A stretch of 64,000 bases of DNA from Campylobacter jejuni subsp. jejuni 414 (GCA_000163995.1 CM000855.1:243099-307098), one strand, 5' to 3'; shown: positions 54,770 to 64,000, numbered from the stretch's first letter. Numbers and translations: made by a program. The notes: generated by a model not told the origin, from the letters alone.

Positions 54770-55253
54770 AAATATCGTTTTTATAGGATTTATGGGTTCT
54801 GGAAAAAGTACTTTAGCAAGAGCTTTAGCTAAGGATTTAGATCTCGTTTTTTTAGATAGTGATTTTTTAATAGAACAAAAATTTAATCAAAAAATTAGTG
54901 AAATTTTTGCACAAAGAGGTGAGATTTTTTTTAGAGAGCAAGAACAAAAAATGGCTGATTTTTTTATCACTTGTCAAAAAGCCTGCATTGCTACGGGTGG
55001 TGGTTTTGTCCATGTTTCAAATTTAGAAAAAACTGGTTTTTGCATTTATTTAAAAGCAAGTTTTGAATATCTAAAAAAGCGTTTAGATGAAAATGAAATT
55101 TCTAAAAGACCTTTGTTTTATGATGAAATTAAAGCAAAAAAGTTATATAATGAGCGTTTAAGTAAGTATGAACAAAAGGCAAATTTTATTTTAAATATAG
55201 AAAATAAAAATATAGATGAACTTTTAGGCGAGATTAAAAAGGTGATAGAATGA
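54756..55253 (+). CDS. aroK: Shikimate kinase
   Basis: A 165-residue kinase of the aromatic amino acid pathway. Two in-frame ATGs (54756 and 54759) lie within der; I use the first. Upstream frame back to 54726 is not family-like. Walker [12 protein letters not shown] and the [19 protein letters not shown] and ATGGGFV blocks are intact. It overlaps der by 14 bases and trpS by 4 bases. It feeds the chorismate used by TrpE. Confidence 0.93.
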   Translation: MMRVKNIVFIGFMGSGKSTLARALAKDLDLVFLDSDFLIEQKFNQKISEIFAQRGEIFFREQEQKMADFFITCQKACIATGGGFVHVSNLEKTGFCIYLKASFEYLKKRLDENEISKRPLFYDEIKAKKLYNERLSKYEQKANFILNIENKNIDELLGEIKKVIE

Positions 55254-56194
55254 GAGTATTAACAGGGCTTCAACCAAGTGGAGATTTGCACATAGGCAAT
55301 TATTTTGGCGCGATAAAACAAATGGTAGATGCACAAGAAAAAAATCAAATGTTTATGTTTATTGCAAATTATCATGCGATGACTTCTTCTCAAGATGGAG
55401 AAAAACTCAAGCAAAATTCTCTTAAAGCTGCTGCGGCTTTTTTAAGTCTTGGTATAGATCCAAAAAAAAGTGTTTTTTGGTTACAAAGTGATGTAAAAGA
55501 AGTGATGGAGCTTTATTGGATTTTATCACAATTTACTCCTATGGGCTTATTAGAGCGTGCACACAGCTATAAAGACAAAGTCGCTAAAGGACTTAGTGCT
55601 TCGCACGGGCTTTTTTCTTATCCTGTTTTAATGGCGGCAGATATTTTGCTTTTTGATACACAAATCGTTCCTGTGGGAAAAGATCAAATTCAACATGTTG
55701 AAATTGCACGTGATATTGCCTTAAAAGTTAATAACGAATGGGGTGAAATTTTCACTCTTCCAGAAGCTAGAGTTAATGAAGAAGTAGCTGTGGTTGTGGG
55801 TACTGATGGAGCAAAGATGAGTAAATCTTATCAAAATACTATAGACATTTTTAGCAGTGAAAAAGCTTTAAAAAAACAAATTTCTTCTATAGTAACAGAT
55901 AGCACCGCTTTAGAAGATCCAAAAGATCATGAAAATTGCAGTGTATTTAAAATTGCAAAACTTTTTTTAGACGAAGTAGGACAAAAAGAACTTCAAATGC
56001 GTTATGAAAAAGGTGGTGAAGGTTATGGGCATTTTAAAATGTATTTAAATGATCTTGTAAATGCATATTTTAAAGAAGCTAGAGAAAAATATAATGAACT
56101 TTTGGAAAAACCTTTGCATTTAAAAGAAATTTTGGATTTTGGTGCGACAAAGGCAAGAAAAATCGCTCAAGAAAAAAATGCAAAAAATTTATGA
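55250..56194 (+). CDS. trpS: Tryptophanyl-tRNA synthetase with frameshifted C-terminus
   Basis: A class I synthetase with the HIGH-like motif [10 protein letters not shown] and KMSKS motif [19 protein letters not shown] and [12 protein letters not shown] are also typical. The frame as given is 314 residues and ends QEKNAKNL. A run of seven A (56172-56178) lies just before. With six A the protein would end [13 protein letters not shown] with the stop TAG at 56208-56210, giving 319 residues, which is the length I recall for C. jejuni. The alternative stop sits 10 bases before serS and matches the usual C-terminal helix of the family. The catalytic core is untouched. Confidence 0.88.
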   Translation: MRVLTGLQPSGDLHIGNYFGAIKQMVDAQEKNQMFMFIANYHAMTSSQDGEKLKQNSLKAAAAFLSLGIDPKKSVFWLQSDVKEVMELYWILSQFTPMGLLERAHSYKDKVAKGLSASHGLFSYPVLMAADILLFDTQIVPVGKDQIQHVEIARDIALKVNNEWGEIFTLPEARVNEEVAVVVGTDGAKMSKSYQNTIDIFSSEKALKKQISSIVTDSTALEDPKDHENCSVFKIAKLFLDEVGQKELQMRYEKGGEGYGHFKMYLNDLVNAYFKEAREKYNELLEKPLHLKEILDFGATKARKIAQEKNAKNL

Positions 56195-56220
56195 AAAAAT
56201 CGGACTTTAGGGAGTAGAAA

Positions 56221-57456
56221 ATGCTAGATTTAAAAAATTTACAAAATAATTTTGATGAAGTAGCTAAAAAGTTAAAAAATAAAAAAGTTGATGAAAATAT
56301 CTTAAAAAAACTTGCCGAACTTTTTGGAAGTTTAAAAAAGGAAAAAACAGCTTTGGAGGAATTTCAAGCTTTTCAAAATAAATTTAGCAAAGAGCTTGCC
56401 ACAGCCGAAGATAAAGAAAATTTAAAGATAAAGTTAAGTGAAAATAAAATCAAAATTAATGAACAAAATACTAAGGTAAATGCCCTAGAAAATGAGCTTG
56501 AAGAAATTGCTCATGCTATTCCAAATATCCCTGATGAATGCGTGCCTGTGGGAGAAGATGAAGATGAAAATGTAGAACTTAAAAAGGTTTTAAATCCACC
56601 TAGTTTTGATTTTACTCCAAAAGAACATTTTGAATTGGGTGAGAGTTTAAATTGGCTTGATTTCGTGCGTGGAGTGAAAATTTCACAAAGTCGTTTTTGT
56701 GTGCTTAAAAATGAAGGGGCTTTATTAAGTCGTGCTTTGGTAAATTATATGATAGATTTTAATAGAAGTCGTGGATTTGATTTTGTAAATGTACCTTTTT
56801 TGGTGAATGGTGCTACTATGTTTGGAACAGGGCAATTGCCAAAATTTAAAGAAGACATGTATAAGGTAGATGATGAGGATTTGTATTTGATTTCAACTTC
56901 TGAAATTCCTGTGACCAATCTTTATAGTGGCGAAATTTTAGCTAGCGAGATTTTGCCTATAAAAATGACTTGTTATAGTGCTTGTTTTAGAAAAGAAGCG
57001 GGTAGTGCAGGACGTGATACAAGGGGTATTATAAGACAGCATCAGTTTGAAAAAGTAGAGCTTGTAAGCATTACTAAACCTGAACAAAGTGATAGTGTGT
57101 TTAATGAAATGCTTGAGTGTGCAAGTGATTTGCTTAGTTCTTTAGGATTATCACATAGACATTTGATGCTTTGTACGGGAGATTTGGGTTTTAGTGCAAC
57201 AAAAACTGTGGATCTTGAAGTATGGCTTCCAGGGCAAAATAAATATCGTGAAATTAGCTCTGTTTCAAATTGTCGTGATTTTCAAGCAAGACGTGCTAAG
57301 ATTCGTTATAAAAATAAACAAGGAAAAAATGAACTTGTCCATACTTTAAACGGCTCTTCTTTGGCTGTAGGAAGAACTTTAGTAGCGATTATGGAAAATT
57401 ACCAAGATAAAGAGGGAAAAATTCGCATTCCTGATGTTTTGAGAAAATATTTTTAA
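56221..57456 (+). CDS. serS: Seryl-tRNA synthetase
   Basis: A 411-residue class II synthetase. The N-terminal coiled-coil arm that binds tRNA (about 30-100) is followed by the catalytic domain. Motif 2 is in [21 protein letters not shown] and further motifs are [17 protein letters not shown] (motif 3) and [10 protein letters not shown]. Starts 10 bases after the stop that trpS would have without the extra A. A ggag ribosome site lies 6-10 bases upstream. Confidence 0.96.
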   Translation: MLDLKNLQNNFDEVAKKLKNKKVDENILKKLAELFGSLKKEKTALEEFQAFQNKFSKELATAEDKENLKIKLSENKIKINEQNTKVNALENELEEIAHAIPNIPDECVPVGEDEDENVELKKVLNPPSFDFTPKEHFELGESLNWLDFVRGVKISQSRFCVLKNEGALLSRALVNYMIDFNRSRGFDFVNVPFLVNGATMFGTGQLPKFKEDMYKVDDEDLYLISTSEIPVTNLYSGEILASEILPIKMTCYSACFRKEAGSAGRDTRGIIRQHQFEKVELVSITKPEQSDSVFNEMLECASDLLSSLGLSHRHLMLCTGDLGFSATKTVDLEVWLPGQNKYREISSVSNCRDFQARRAKIRYKNKQGKNELVHTLNGSSLAVGRTLVAIMENYQDKEGKIRIPDVLRKYF

Positions 57457-57465
57457 AGAGTATAG

Positions 57466-59931
57466 ATGGCTGAACAAGAAGATATAATACTAGAAAAACC
57501 TGAGGATAGCTTAAATCAGCAAAGACTTGATGAGAGTTTAGGAGAATTTAAGGGACAAGAGGGGCAAGCTCCAGAAGATGAAGAGTTTGCATCATTGCCA
57601 GAAGAATTACCTCAAGAAAATAGTGATAGTGGTTTTAAATTTACAAGAGAAAGTGCACCTGAAGATGTATCAACTTTTGAAGAAGTTCAAAGCCAAGAAG
57701 AACCTACCCCTTGGTATAAAGATCGTAAGTTTATGTCCCTTGTGGGTCTATCTTTAGGGATTATTTGTATTTTAGTTTTTACACTTTTTTATTTAACTTT
57801 TAGTGAAGGAAAAATTAAACCAGATATTATAGCTTCTAAGCCTTTAGAACAACCTGTTGTTATGCCTGATGAATCATATAAATATAATGATATGCAAAGA
57901 ATTGACGGTATGATCCAAAAAGCAAATGCTTTATATTTAAAAGGCGAAGTTGAACAAGCTTTAAAAGTTTATGAGCAAGTTGCTGTATATAATGAATCTT
58001 TATCCAATTATAATTTAGGCGTTTCTCAAATGAATGAGAATAAATTTCAAGAAGCTTTCGAAAGTTTTAAAAAAGCTATAGCTAATGGCGAAAATCAAAG
58101 CGTATCTGCTATCAATGCAGCTGTTTGCGCTTTAAAGCTTAATGATAAAGAAAAATTTAGATATTATATTGATTTAGCTCAAGTGTATCTTCCAAAAGAG
58201 GGAAAATCAAAATTATATGATTATTATTTAAGCTTAATTAATTACTATAAAGGTTATTATCCTGAGGCTTTGCAAATGTTACAAAGAACGGATGTAGAGC
58301 CGTATTCTGATGTAGCAAAGTATTTATCTGCTAAAATTTATGCAAAAATGGATTTTGATTCTAAGGCTATACAGCAATTAAATTCTCAAGGTAATTTTGA
58401 ATCCAGTTTGTCTTTAGGTCTTTTATATGCTAGAATAGGAGAATATGCTAAAGCTAAAATTGCTTTAAGCACGGCGATGAAAATTGAAAGAGATTTTAAT
58501 CAGAGTTTGGCGGCTTTAACTTTGGTTGATATTAAAACAGGAAATTATCAAGATATGTTAACACGCTTGCAAAATTCTTATGATGATGATAAAGATAAGT
58601 ATAAAATTTTAGATTCTTATAAAATTCAAGTTGGTTTAAATAAAGATCTTTTCAATATAGCACTTGCTCAAAGTTCTTTTTCAAAAGATTTATTAAAAAA
58701 ACAAAAAGATCAATTTGACTTGCTTTTCTATTTTGCACCTTATCAAGTTTTTGACAGCAAACAGGCTGCTTTATATATTAAAAAAGCTAATGTTATGGAT
58801 TTTGTAGATGATAGTGCTGATGCTGGAATTTATCTTAATACAAGTAAAGCCCTTTCATCTACTAATGTAAAAATTGCCAATATTATCAATTATGCATTAA
58901 ATCAGAAGTTGCGTCTTGCTAATCAAGAATTTCAAAAACTTATCAATGATTACCCAGAGCATAGTATTTTACACTATAATTTGGCTTTAACCTACGCTCA
59001 AATGCAAAATTATGAGCTTGCTTATAAGCATTTTTCAAGTTCGTACCATCTTAATCCTAAAAATTATTTAGCGGGCGCTTTTGCTATGTTTTGTGCAAAA
59101 TTAATTGATATTGACACAACTAAACTTTATAATGAAATTCTTGATAATATAGCTGCTGATTCTAATTTTAAAGCCAATATGCAAAAAAGTATGTTATTTT
59201 TAGTTAATAATAATTATATTTCTATGCTTCCTTATTTAGATGAATCAAAAAAAGATACACCTTTGAGTTTGATTTTTGAAGCTATTATTGCTAAAAATAA
59301 TAACCTTAACAATCAAGTAGATGTGAAAATTGCTAAATTGCGTTCGGAGTTGCCTGGCGACATTTTGGCAAATATTTTGTATTTTAATTCTTTAAATTCT
59401 AATTTAAATATTAAAGAATATGCTCAAAATGCTCAAATTCATTTTAAAAATTTAAAATTTGATTATCGTAGTGTTTTTGGCGGGCCAAATATTGCTAGAG
59501 AATTTTATATTAATTTAATGCATATTGCAGGGATTTTAAATTTGGAAAGACAAAAATTTAAAGAGTTGATTAATGTTTCAGAAACAAAAGATGAGGGGGT
59601 TTTGCAAACTTTAGCTTATTTGGATATTTTTGCACAGCAATATGAGGAAGCTTATGCACTTTATAATTCTTTAATTGATGATTATGGAGCAAAAGATAGT
59701 AAAACTTTATTTTTGGCAGCAGTAGCGGCCGTAGGTGCAAATAATCCAAATTCGGCTATAGCACTTTTGCAGCTCTCTAAACTTACAGATAGAAATAATA
59801 AAGAAAGTAAAGCAGCTCTTGGTATGCTATATCAAGAAGTAAAGAACTATGAAGCTGCAATATCTCAATATAAAACTCTACCTAATAATTTTAAAAGTGA
59901 ATTTTTTACTTTTGATATTAATAACAATTAA
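57466..59931 (+). CDS. pflB: Paralysed-flagellum protein PflB (TPR motor protein)
   Basis: An 821-residue protein with an acidic N-terminal cytoplasmic part (about 1-88, rich in Glu, Asp and Pro), one membrane helix (about 89-111) and a large periplasmic region with several tetratricopeptide-like repeats (for example around 150-240 and 490-560). This layout matches PflB (Cj0390 from memory). Together with PflA it forms a periplasmic part of the flagellar motor needed to recruit MotAB stators in C. jejuni. It follows serS by 9 bases and has a strong terminator. Confidence 0.85.
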   Translation: MAEQEDIILEKPEDSLNQQRLDESLGEFKGQEGQAPEDEEFASLPEELPQENSDSGFKFTRESAPEDVSTFEEVQSQEEPTPWYKDRKFMSLVGLSLGIICILVFTLFYLTFSEGKIKPDIIASKPLEQPVVMPDESYKYNDMQRIDGMIQKANALYLKGEVEQALKVYEQVAVYNESLSNYNLGVSQMNENKFQEAFESFKKAIANGENQSVSAINAAVCALKLNDKEKFRYYIDLAQVYLPKEGKSKLYDYYLSLINYYKGYYPEALQMLQRTDVEPYSDVAKYLSAKIYAKMDFDSKAIQQLNSQGNFESSLSLGLLYARIGEYAKAKIALSTAMKIERDFNQSLAALTLVDIKTGNYQDMLTRLQNSYDDDKDKYKILDSYKIQVGLNKDLFNIALAQSSFSKDLLKKQKDQFDLLFYFAPYQVFDSKQAALYIKKANVMDFVDDSADAGIYLNTSKALSSTNVKIANIINYALNQKLRLANQEFQKLINDYPEHSILHYNLALTYAQMQNYELAYKHFSSSYHLNPKNYLAGAFAMFCAKLIDIDTTKLYNEILDNIAADSNFKANMQKSMLFLVNNNYISMLPYLDESKKDTPLSLIFEAIIAKNNNLNNQVDVKIAKLRSELPGDILANILYFNSLNSNLNIKEYAQNAQIHFKNLKFDYRSVFGGPNIAREFYINLMHIAGILNLERQKFKELINVSETKDEGVLQTLAYLDIFAQQYEEAYALYNSLIDDYGAKDSKTLFLAAVAAVGANNPNSAIALLQLSKLTDRNNKESKAALGMLYQEVKNYEAAISQYKTLPNNFKSEFFTFDINNN

Positions 59932-59959
59932 AAATGCTTAGAAAATTCTAAGCATTTTT
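59931..59959. terminator. Bidirectional terminator between pflB and the sigma-28-type gene
   Basis: AAAATGCTTAGAA (59931-59943) pairs with TTCTAAGCATTTT (59946-59958), giving a long stem with T-runs on both strands. It lies between convergent stops at 59931 and 59962. Confidence 0.85.
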
Positions 59960-59961
59960 AA

Positions 59962-60597
59962 TTAAGCTTGAAGATTTAGGGTTTTTCCACCTAGTTCATT
60001 GATACGATCACTGACTTTTTTAAGTGCTGTATCTATTGTATCTTGGCTGATTTGAGGAAGTTTTCCACCCCACATTTTTTCCGCTTGCTCAAATCCTTTT
60101 TTCATACCTTCAAGACCTTTTTTTAATTTTTCAACATCATCGCCACCGCCTTTAATGACAAAATCTGCGATGCGATTGGCTGTATTTTCCACCCCAAAAA
60201 AACCATTTTCACTTACAAGTTGTTGAAGTTCATTGGCATTCATATGAAGTGGATTTTTGCCACTGTAACCTAAAGATGCAAAATCAATATTTGCAAGTAT
60301 GGATTTTGCAGTATCTAAATTAGTACCATTTAAAAGACTACTTAGTCCGGCTTGAGCATTGCTTGAACCTATTACAGTATTCATTGTTTGTTGTTGAAAC
60401 TGAATTAGGTAAATTTGCGTAATGCCTTTTCCGCCAAGTGCATTTAATTTTTCAAGGGTATTTTTATCTATATCCTTGCTAGAATTAGCACTTTGAACAT
60501 TTTTGTCTTTTGTGTTTTCTTTAGCATCATTTGCCTTTTTATTGCTAACTTGTGTTTGTGTCATGCTAGCGATATTTGAAAAAGTATTCACTTGCAT
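59962..60597 (-). CDS. Hypothetical protein with a sigma-28-type promoter
   Basis: A 211-residue soluble, helix-rich protein. The N-terminal 60 residues are polar and Asn/Lys/Ser rich (VSNKKANDAKENTKDKN), which suggests a flexible region. The C-terminal half (about 100-205) has a helical region with GGGDDVEKLKKGLEGMKKGF and ends LGGKTLNLQA. No signal peptide or domain is recognised. A sigma-28-like promoter lies just upstream, so it belongs to the late flagellar regulon (Cj0391c from memory). Secretion through the flagellar apparatus is possible from the Ser/Asn/Thr-rich N-terminus but is inference. Confidence 0.75.
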   Translation of the reverse strand: MQVNTFSNIASMTQTQVSNKKANDAKENTKDKNVQSANSSKDIDKNTLEKLNALGGKGITQIYLIQFQQQTMNTVIGSSNAQAGLSSLLNGTNLDTAKSILANIDFASLGYSGKNPLHMNANELQQLVSENGFFGVENTANRIADFVIKGGGDDVEKLKKGLEGMKKGFEQAEKMWGGKLPQISQDTIDTALKKVSDRINELGGKTLNLQA

Positions 60598-60626
60598 ATT
60601 TGCTCCTTTGTGTGAGGCTTTAATTT

Positions 60627-60653
60627 ATATCGACTTTTGATTTAAAAAATTTA
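60627..60653 (-). promoter_or_regulatory. Sigma-28 (FliA) type promoter of the gene at 59962-60597
   Basis: On the minus strand, TAAATTTT (60653-60646), then 11 bases, then GTCGATAT (60634-60627). This closely matches the sigma-28 form TAAAGTTT-N11-GCCGATAA. It ends 29 bases before the ATG, and an aaaggag ribosome site follows. The first box overlaps the end of the pyk terminator. Confidence 0.75.
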
Positions 60654-60674
60654 CAAGGATATTAAATTCCTTGT
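60653..60674 (-). terminator. Terminator of pyk
   Basis: On the minus strand, ACAAGGA (60674-60668) pairs with TCCTTGT (60659-60653) over an 8-base loop, followed by AAATTTTTT. The T-run is shared with the sigma-28 promoter. Confidence 0.6.
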
Positions 60675-60693
60675 TTTTAAGAAATTTAATGTT

Positions 60694-62136
60694 TTACTGT
60701 AAATAATAAGCAATTTGTTCTTTGTTAAGAATACGAATAAGATTGCTAGTACCTTCTACTCCTGTTGGAAAGCCTGCAGTTAAAAGATAGCATTTATTTT
60801 CATCTATATAACCTTTTTCAACGCTTGATTTTACGGAGTCTTTTAATAATTCTGTAAGTTCATTGCTTTTGTTAACTAAGATTGCAGGATTAACTCCCCA
60901 AACTATACTTAAAGAGTTTAAGGTTTTTTCAGAATGTCCTACGGCTATAATTTCTATATTTGGACGATATCTTGCGATTTTAATTGCAGATTTTCCGCTA
61001 CTTGTTAAAGAAAAAATAGCATCAGCACTAAGATCTGTTGCAAGATGAGCTGAAGAACGCATGATTTTATCTGTATTGTCTAAATCATTAAAATCATTAA
61101 ATTTGTTATATGGATAGCGTTTTTCTGTTTCTATTATAGTTTGACACATTATATCAACGGCATTTGCAGGATCTATACCAACAGCACTTTCTTCACTTAG
61201 CATTACCGCATCTGTTCCATCTAAAACAGCATTTGCAACATCTGAAATTTCAGCTCTTGTAGCGGTTTTGATTTTGGTTAATGAAAAAAGCATCTGAGTT
61301 GCAGTAATAACAGGTTTAGAAGCATTATTTGCTTTTTGTATGATTTCTTTTTGGATATTAGGAACTTTATAATAAGGTACTTCAATACCTAAATCTCCTC
61401 TTGCAACCATTATACCATCACTAGATTTAATGATTTCATCAATATTTTCTACCGCATCAAATTTTTCAATTTTTGCAAAAATAGATATTTTTGCGTTATT
61501 TCGTGTTAAAATTTCACGGACTTCATCAATATCGTGTGCGTTTTGCACAAAAGATATTGCTAAAAAATCTACTTCATTTTTTATACCCCAAAGCAAATCA
61601 TTTTTATCTTTTTGTGTAATAATATCAATATTAATTTTAGTATTTGGAAAGTTAATGCCTTTGTTTGAATTTAAAAAACCATCATTTTCTATGATAGTTT
61701 CAATTTTTTGATTGTCTATATTTACTACTTTAGCACGAATTGATCCATCATATAGGTAAATGTATTCATCAATTTTTAACATATCTAAAATAGATTTTTG
61801 ATTAATGCTGATTTTATAGTGATTTTGAGTAATCTTTTTCCCTAAAATTGTTTCACGATAAAAATCAAGTTTGTCACCCTTTTTTAATTCAAAGGGTTCT
61901 TTAAGTTCACCTGTGCGAATTTTAGGGCCACTAATATCTTGCAAAATTCCAATACGAGTGTGTAATTCTTTGGCTACTCTTCTTATGGCATCTAAGTTTT
62001 TTTTATGATATTCATGCGTTCCATGAGAAAAATTTAAACGGAAGACATTTACACCATTGATAATCATTTGGCGTAGAATTTCTTCTTTTTCGCTTGCTGG
62101 ACCTACTGTGGCTACAATTTTTGTTTTTTTAAGCAT
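60694..62136 (-). CDS. pyk: Pyruvate kinase
   Basis: A 480-residue kinase making pyruvate from phosphoenolpyruvate. FRLNFSHGTHEYH, the metal/PEP block IMVARGDLGIEVPY, ATQMLFSL and LDGTDAVMLSEESAVG are intact. Length is normal. C. jejuni lacks phosphofructokinase, so this enzyme works in the lower glycolytic path from amino acid or C4-acid carbon (known biology). Monocistronic, with a terminator and a ribosome site aaggag. Confidence 0.96.
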   Translation of the reverse strand: MLKKTKIVATVGPASEKEEILRQMIINGVNVFRLNFSHGTHEYHKKNLDAIRRVAKELHTRIGILQDISGPKIRTGELKEPFELKKGDKLDFYRETILGKKITQNHYKISINQKSILDMLKIDEYIYLYDGSIRAKVVNIDNQKIETIIENDGFLNSNKGINFPNTKINIDIITQKDKNDLLWGIKNEVDFLAISFVQNAHDIDEVREILTRNNAKISIFAKIEKFDAVENIDEIIKSSDGIMVARGDLGIEVPYYKVPNIQKEIIQKANNASKPVITATQMLFSLTKIKTATRAEISDVANAVLDGTDAVMLSEESAVGIDPANAVDIMCQTIIETEKRYPYNKFNDFNDLDNTDKIMRSSAHLATDLSADAIFSLTSSGKSAIKIARYRPNIEIIAVGHSEKTLNSLSIVWGVNPAILVNKSNELTELLKDSVKSSVEKGYIDENKCYLLTAGFPTGVEGTSNLIRILNKEQIAYYLQ

Positions 62137-62184
62137 GGTAACTCCTTTTGAAATTATTGTAGCTAAAATATAGAAACAAAATGA

Positions 62185-63531
62185 TTACAATAATTCTGAA
62201 GAAAATTGATCTTCGTTAAATTGCATTCCTAAATAATCACATATAAGCTTTGCATCTCTTTCAGCATTTCCTAAACAACTTGTTGCTCCAGGACTTGGAG
62301 TCATATTGAAAATAATACCAGGAGTTTCTGTGATGCTTGCTTCACCTAACATTAATTCTCCTTTGGTTTTATCAATAACTTGTGGTCTTATACCACCAAA
62401 ACCTTTTGCGTAATAAATATCACTTGTTTTAAGACTTGGAACTATTTTTTTAGCATCTTTGACAAATAAACTTTTATCAATAAAAGGTAGCTCAAAAAGA
62501 TAATTATAAATGATGTAATTTCTAATTGTCGTATCTTTCAACATATTAAAAGTTACTCTTAAAACAGTTTTATCAAGTTTTAGCGCTTCAAAAAATTCTG
62601 GAACTGATTTTAAACCGTGATAACGTTCTAGCTTTGGGATAGCAAGTGCAGTAGGTCCAAAGCGAGTATTCATATTGGCAAACAAATCAGGATCTCCATG
62701 AAGAGCTGCAAATGGAAGTTTAGGATTTTGCACCATATAAACTTTACCGTTTAAAAGTTTTTGTTTGGTTAAATAAAAACTTCCTGCAATAGGCCAGCAA
62801 GATTTATCTGTACCTAAATTCATTTTATGTGCCAAATATAAAGAGTGTGCTCCGGCATTAACAACTACACTTTTGGCATGGTATTCTTGATGATTTGAGG
62901 TTTTTAATATAAAAATATCATCTTTTTTTTCTATGTGAATAATTTCTTGATTAAAAGCAACAAAAGTGTTTTTATTTTGTTTTTGAGCTTGTTCTATTAG
63001 ATTTATACTCATTTTTCCAAAATCTATAGTTGTAAAAGTTTCGCCACTTTCAACACCCATAGCACAGATATTTTCAGGTCTGTCCTGATTGCAATCTTCT
63101 CCTAAAACAACCTTAGGTTCAATTTCTTTGATTTTTGCTTTATCGAAAAATTTTATATAAGGATAAAGTTCTTTAAATTCCTCATAGCGTTTTTTCATAT
63201 AATCACATTCTATTTCTCCAACAGCTAGAGCCATTTTTTGATGAGAAAACATGAAATTATTTTGTGCATTTTGCATGAGTCCATATTTAACTATCATATC
63301 AGCTGTTCTTTTTACTTTTTGTGCTTTTTCTAGAGTATAATTGGTTTCGATATCTCCACAATGAATGGTTTGAGAATTGCTAGTTCCTTTAGAATTTAAT
63401 GTTGCAGCTGTATTATATTTTTCTATTAAAGCAATATTTTTAATATTTGTATATCTTGCAAGCTCGTAAAATAATGCTGCTCCTGAAATTCCAGCTCCGA
63501 TGACAAGCACATCAAATTCTTGTTGGTCCAT
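62185..63531 (-). CDS. mqo: Putative malate:quinone oxidoreductase
   Basis: A 448-residue FAD-dependent oxidoreductase. The dinucleotide motif VLVIGAGISGAALFYELAR starts at residue 9, and VVVNAGAHSLYLAH and the C-terminal TPSPGATSCLGNAERDA (FAD-binding) are typical of Mqo. It is about 100 residues shorter than enteric Mqo, consistent with the short Mqo of epsilonproteobacteria. It oxidises malate and passes electrons to menaquinone. C. jejuni also has a soluble malate dehydrogenase. No operon partners: 48 bases separate it from pyk. Confidence 0.8.
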   Translation of the reverse strand: MDQQEFDVLVIGAGISGAALFYELARYTNIKNIALIEKYNTAATLNSKGTSNSQTIHCGDIETNYTLEKAQKVKRTADMIVKYGLMQNAQNNFMFSHQKMALAVGEIECDYMKKRYEEFKELYPYIKFFDKAKIKEIEPKVVLGEDCNQDRPENICAMGVESGETFTTIDFGKMSINLIEQAQKQNKNTFVAFNQEIIHIEKKDDIFILKTSNHQEYHAKSVVVNAGAHSLYLAHKMNLGTDKSCWPIAGSFYLTKQKLLNGKVYMVQNPKLPFAALHGDPDLFANMNTRFGPTALAIPKLERYHGLKSVPEFFEALKLDKTVLRVTFNMLKDTTIRNYIIYNYLFELPFIDKSLFVKDAKKIVPSLKTSDIYYAKGFGGIRPQVIDKTKGELMLGEASITETPGIIFNMTPSPGATSCLGNAERDAKLICDYLGMQFNEDQFSSELL

Positions 63532-63649
63532 TGTTTTTCCTTATTTTATTTTAATAAACTTTCTTGTAAATGTAAGTTTAATTGAATTTGTTTTACGAAA
63601 AGCTAAATTTCATTGGGTTTTAATATCAATGAGAATTTTTGTAACATTT

Positions 63650-64000
63650 TTAATAAAGTAAATTAGGATTTTCTTTTATGATTTTTTTCATTCCTCGAAA
63701 TATTAAAAGTTTATCATAGATTGCGTGATCAAAGTAGTTTGCTAAAAATTGCCCATCTCCACCAGTAAAATAAAGCTTTTTGTTTTGAGCAGCATCTTTT
63801 ATTAGCAGATAGATTCCTTTAAAAACACCATAACTTAAAGCATCCATTGTTTTTTGTGGGAATGCATCAAGACTAACTTGAGTATTAAATTCGCTTTTTA
63901 ATCGTGGTGAAATATAGCTATAAATTTTTTTATAATTTGCAATACCCGGCAAGATAAAACCACCAAGATGTATAGAGTTGGAGATAATATCAATTGTAAT
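63650..64000 (-). CDS. coaX: Type III pantothenate kinase (C-terminal part; runs off the window)
   Basis: The leftward frame is open to the right edge, so the N-terminus with the first ATP-binding motif is outside. The visible C-terminal 116 residues include SIHLGGFILPGIANY, the CoaX block around the pantothenate-binding LGGxIxPG motif, and LYFTGGDGQFLANYF, the second ATP-binding TGGD block. Ends ENPNLLY. CoaX phosphorylates pantothenate in CoA synthesis. A TTG at 63952 is an internal codon, not a start. Confidence 0.88.
   Translation of the reverse strand: MTIDIISNSIHLGGFILPGIANYKKIYSYISPRLKSEFNTQVSLDAFPQKTMDALSYGVFKGIYLLIKDAAQNKKLYFTGGDGQFLANYFDHAIYDKLLIFRGMKKIIKENPNLLY

Noticed and set aside
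1..64000. CRISPR arrays, IS elements, prophage genes, tRNA or rRNA genes
   Set aside because: Scanning by eye found no direct-repeat arrays, transposase or integrase motifs, tRNA-like cloverleaf sequences or rRNA segments. Gene order is ordinary for C. jejuni. A dedicated tRNA and ncRNA search was not possible.

Overview
The window is a 64 kb piece of an AT-rich chromosome from the Campylobacterota. Protein sequences (CosR, CmeABC, PflB, MotAB, FlhB, AhpC, an UPF0323 lipoprotein) and gene order match the Campylobacter jejuni block that I remember as Cj0323 to Cj0394c in strain NCTC 11168. Locus tags are from memory, not from a search. Several genes usually intact in C. jejuni are decayed here, so a lineage with many pseudogenes, such as subsp. 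doylei, is plausible but unproven. I see no rRNA, tRNA, CRISPR, IS element or prophage.

Layout. 0-6.4 kb: end of an unknown gene, ubiE-xseA-serC with a decayed ridA-type gene after it, then the leftward ndk-yceD-rpmF-plsX-fabH lipid/ribosome cluster. 6.5-10.3 kb: decayed fdxA divergent from ahpC, then flagellar flhB and motAB. 10.3-17.9 kb: polA, remnants of an MFS transporter and a nucleoside hydrolase, a YqaA-type membrane protein, uvrA and a TauE-type permease. 18.1-23.6 kb: a candidate leader peptide and the trpE-G/D-F-B-A operon, in which the usual TrpGD fusion is split by one base in an A tract. 23.7-28.7 kb: CheX-like gene, fliN and a FliO-like gene, then leftward ppx, ferredoxin, cosR, folB and plsY. 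28.9-34 kb: cytochrome c peroxidase, glmM, lspA, hemJ, a HemW-like radical SAM protein and a small unknown gene. 34-41.8 kb: the CmeABC multidrug efflux operon with a frameshifted repressor gene cmeR and an intact operator, plus ccoG. 41.9-48.5 kb: rpsU, a lipoprotein/ATP-grasp pair, a 2-hydroxyacid dehydrogenase, yajQ and a three-gene module ending in an AAA ATPase. 48.5-53.3 kb: leftward msrPQ and kdsA-ribH-nusB-pyrF. 53.4-60 kb: der-aroK-trpS-serS-pflB. 60-64 kb: a sigma-28-type gene, pyk, mqo and the 3' part of coaX.

The strongest theme is selective erosion. Four genes (ridA-like, fdxA, MFS transporter, nucleoside hydrolase) are broken in several places. Three others (cmeR, trpGD, trpS) differ from their expected frame by a single base. 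The last group could be real mutation, slippage alleles or sequencing error. The cmeR lesion, if real, predicts derepressed CmeABC efflux. The most interesting under-described pieces are the putative trp leader peptide, the lipoprotein plus ATP-grasp pair, the CheX-like/FliN/FliO-like cluster, and the exported-protein/AAA module.
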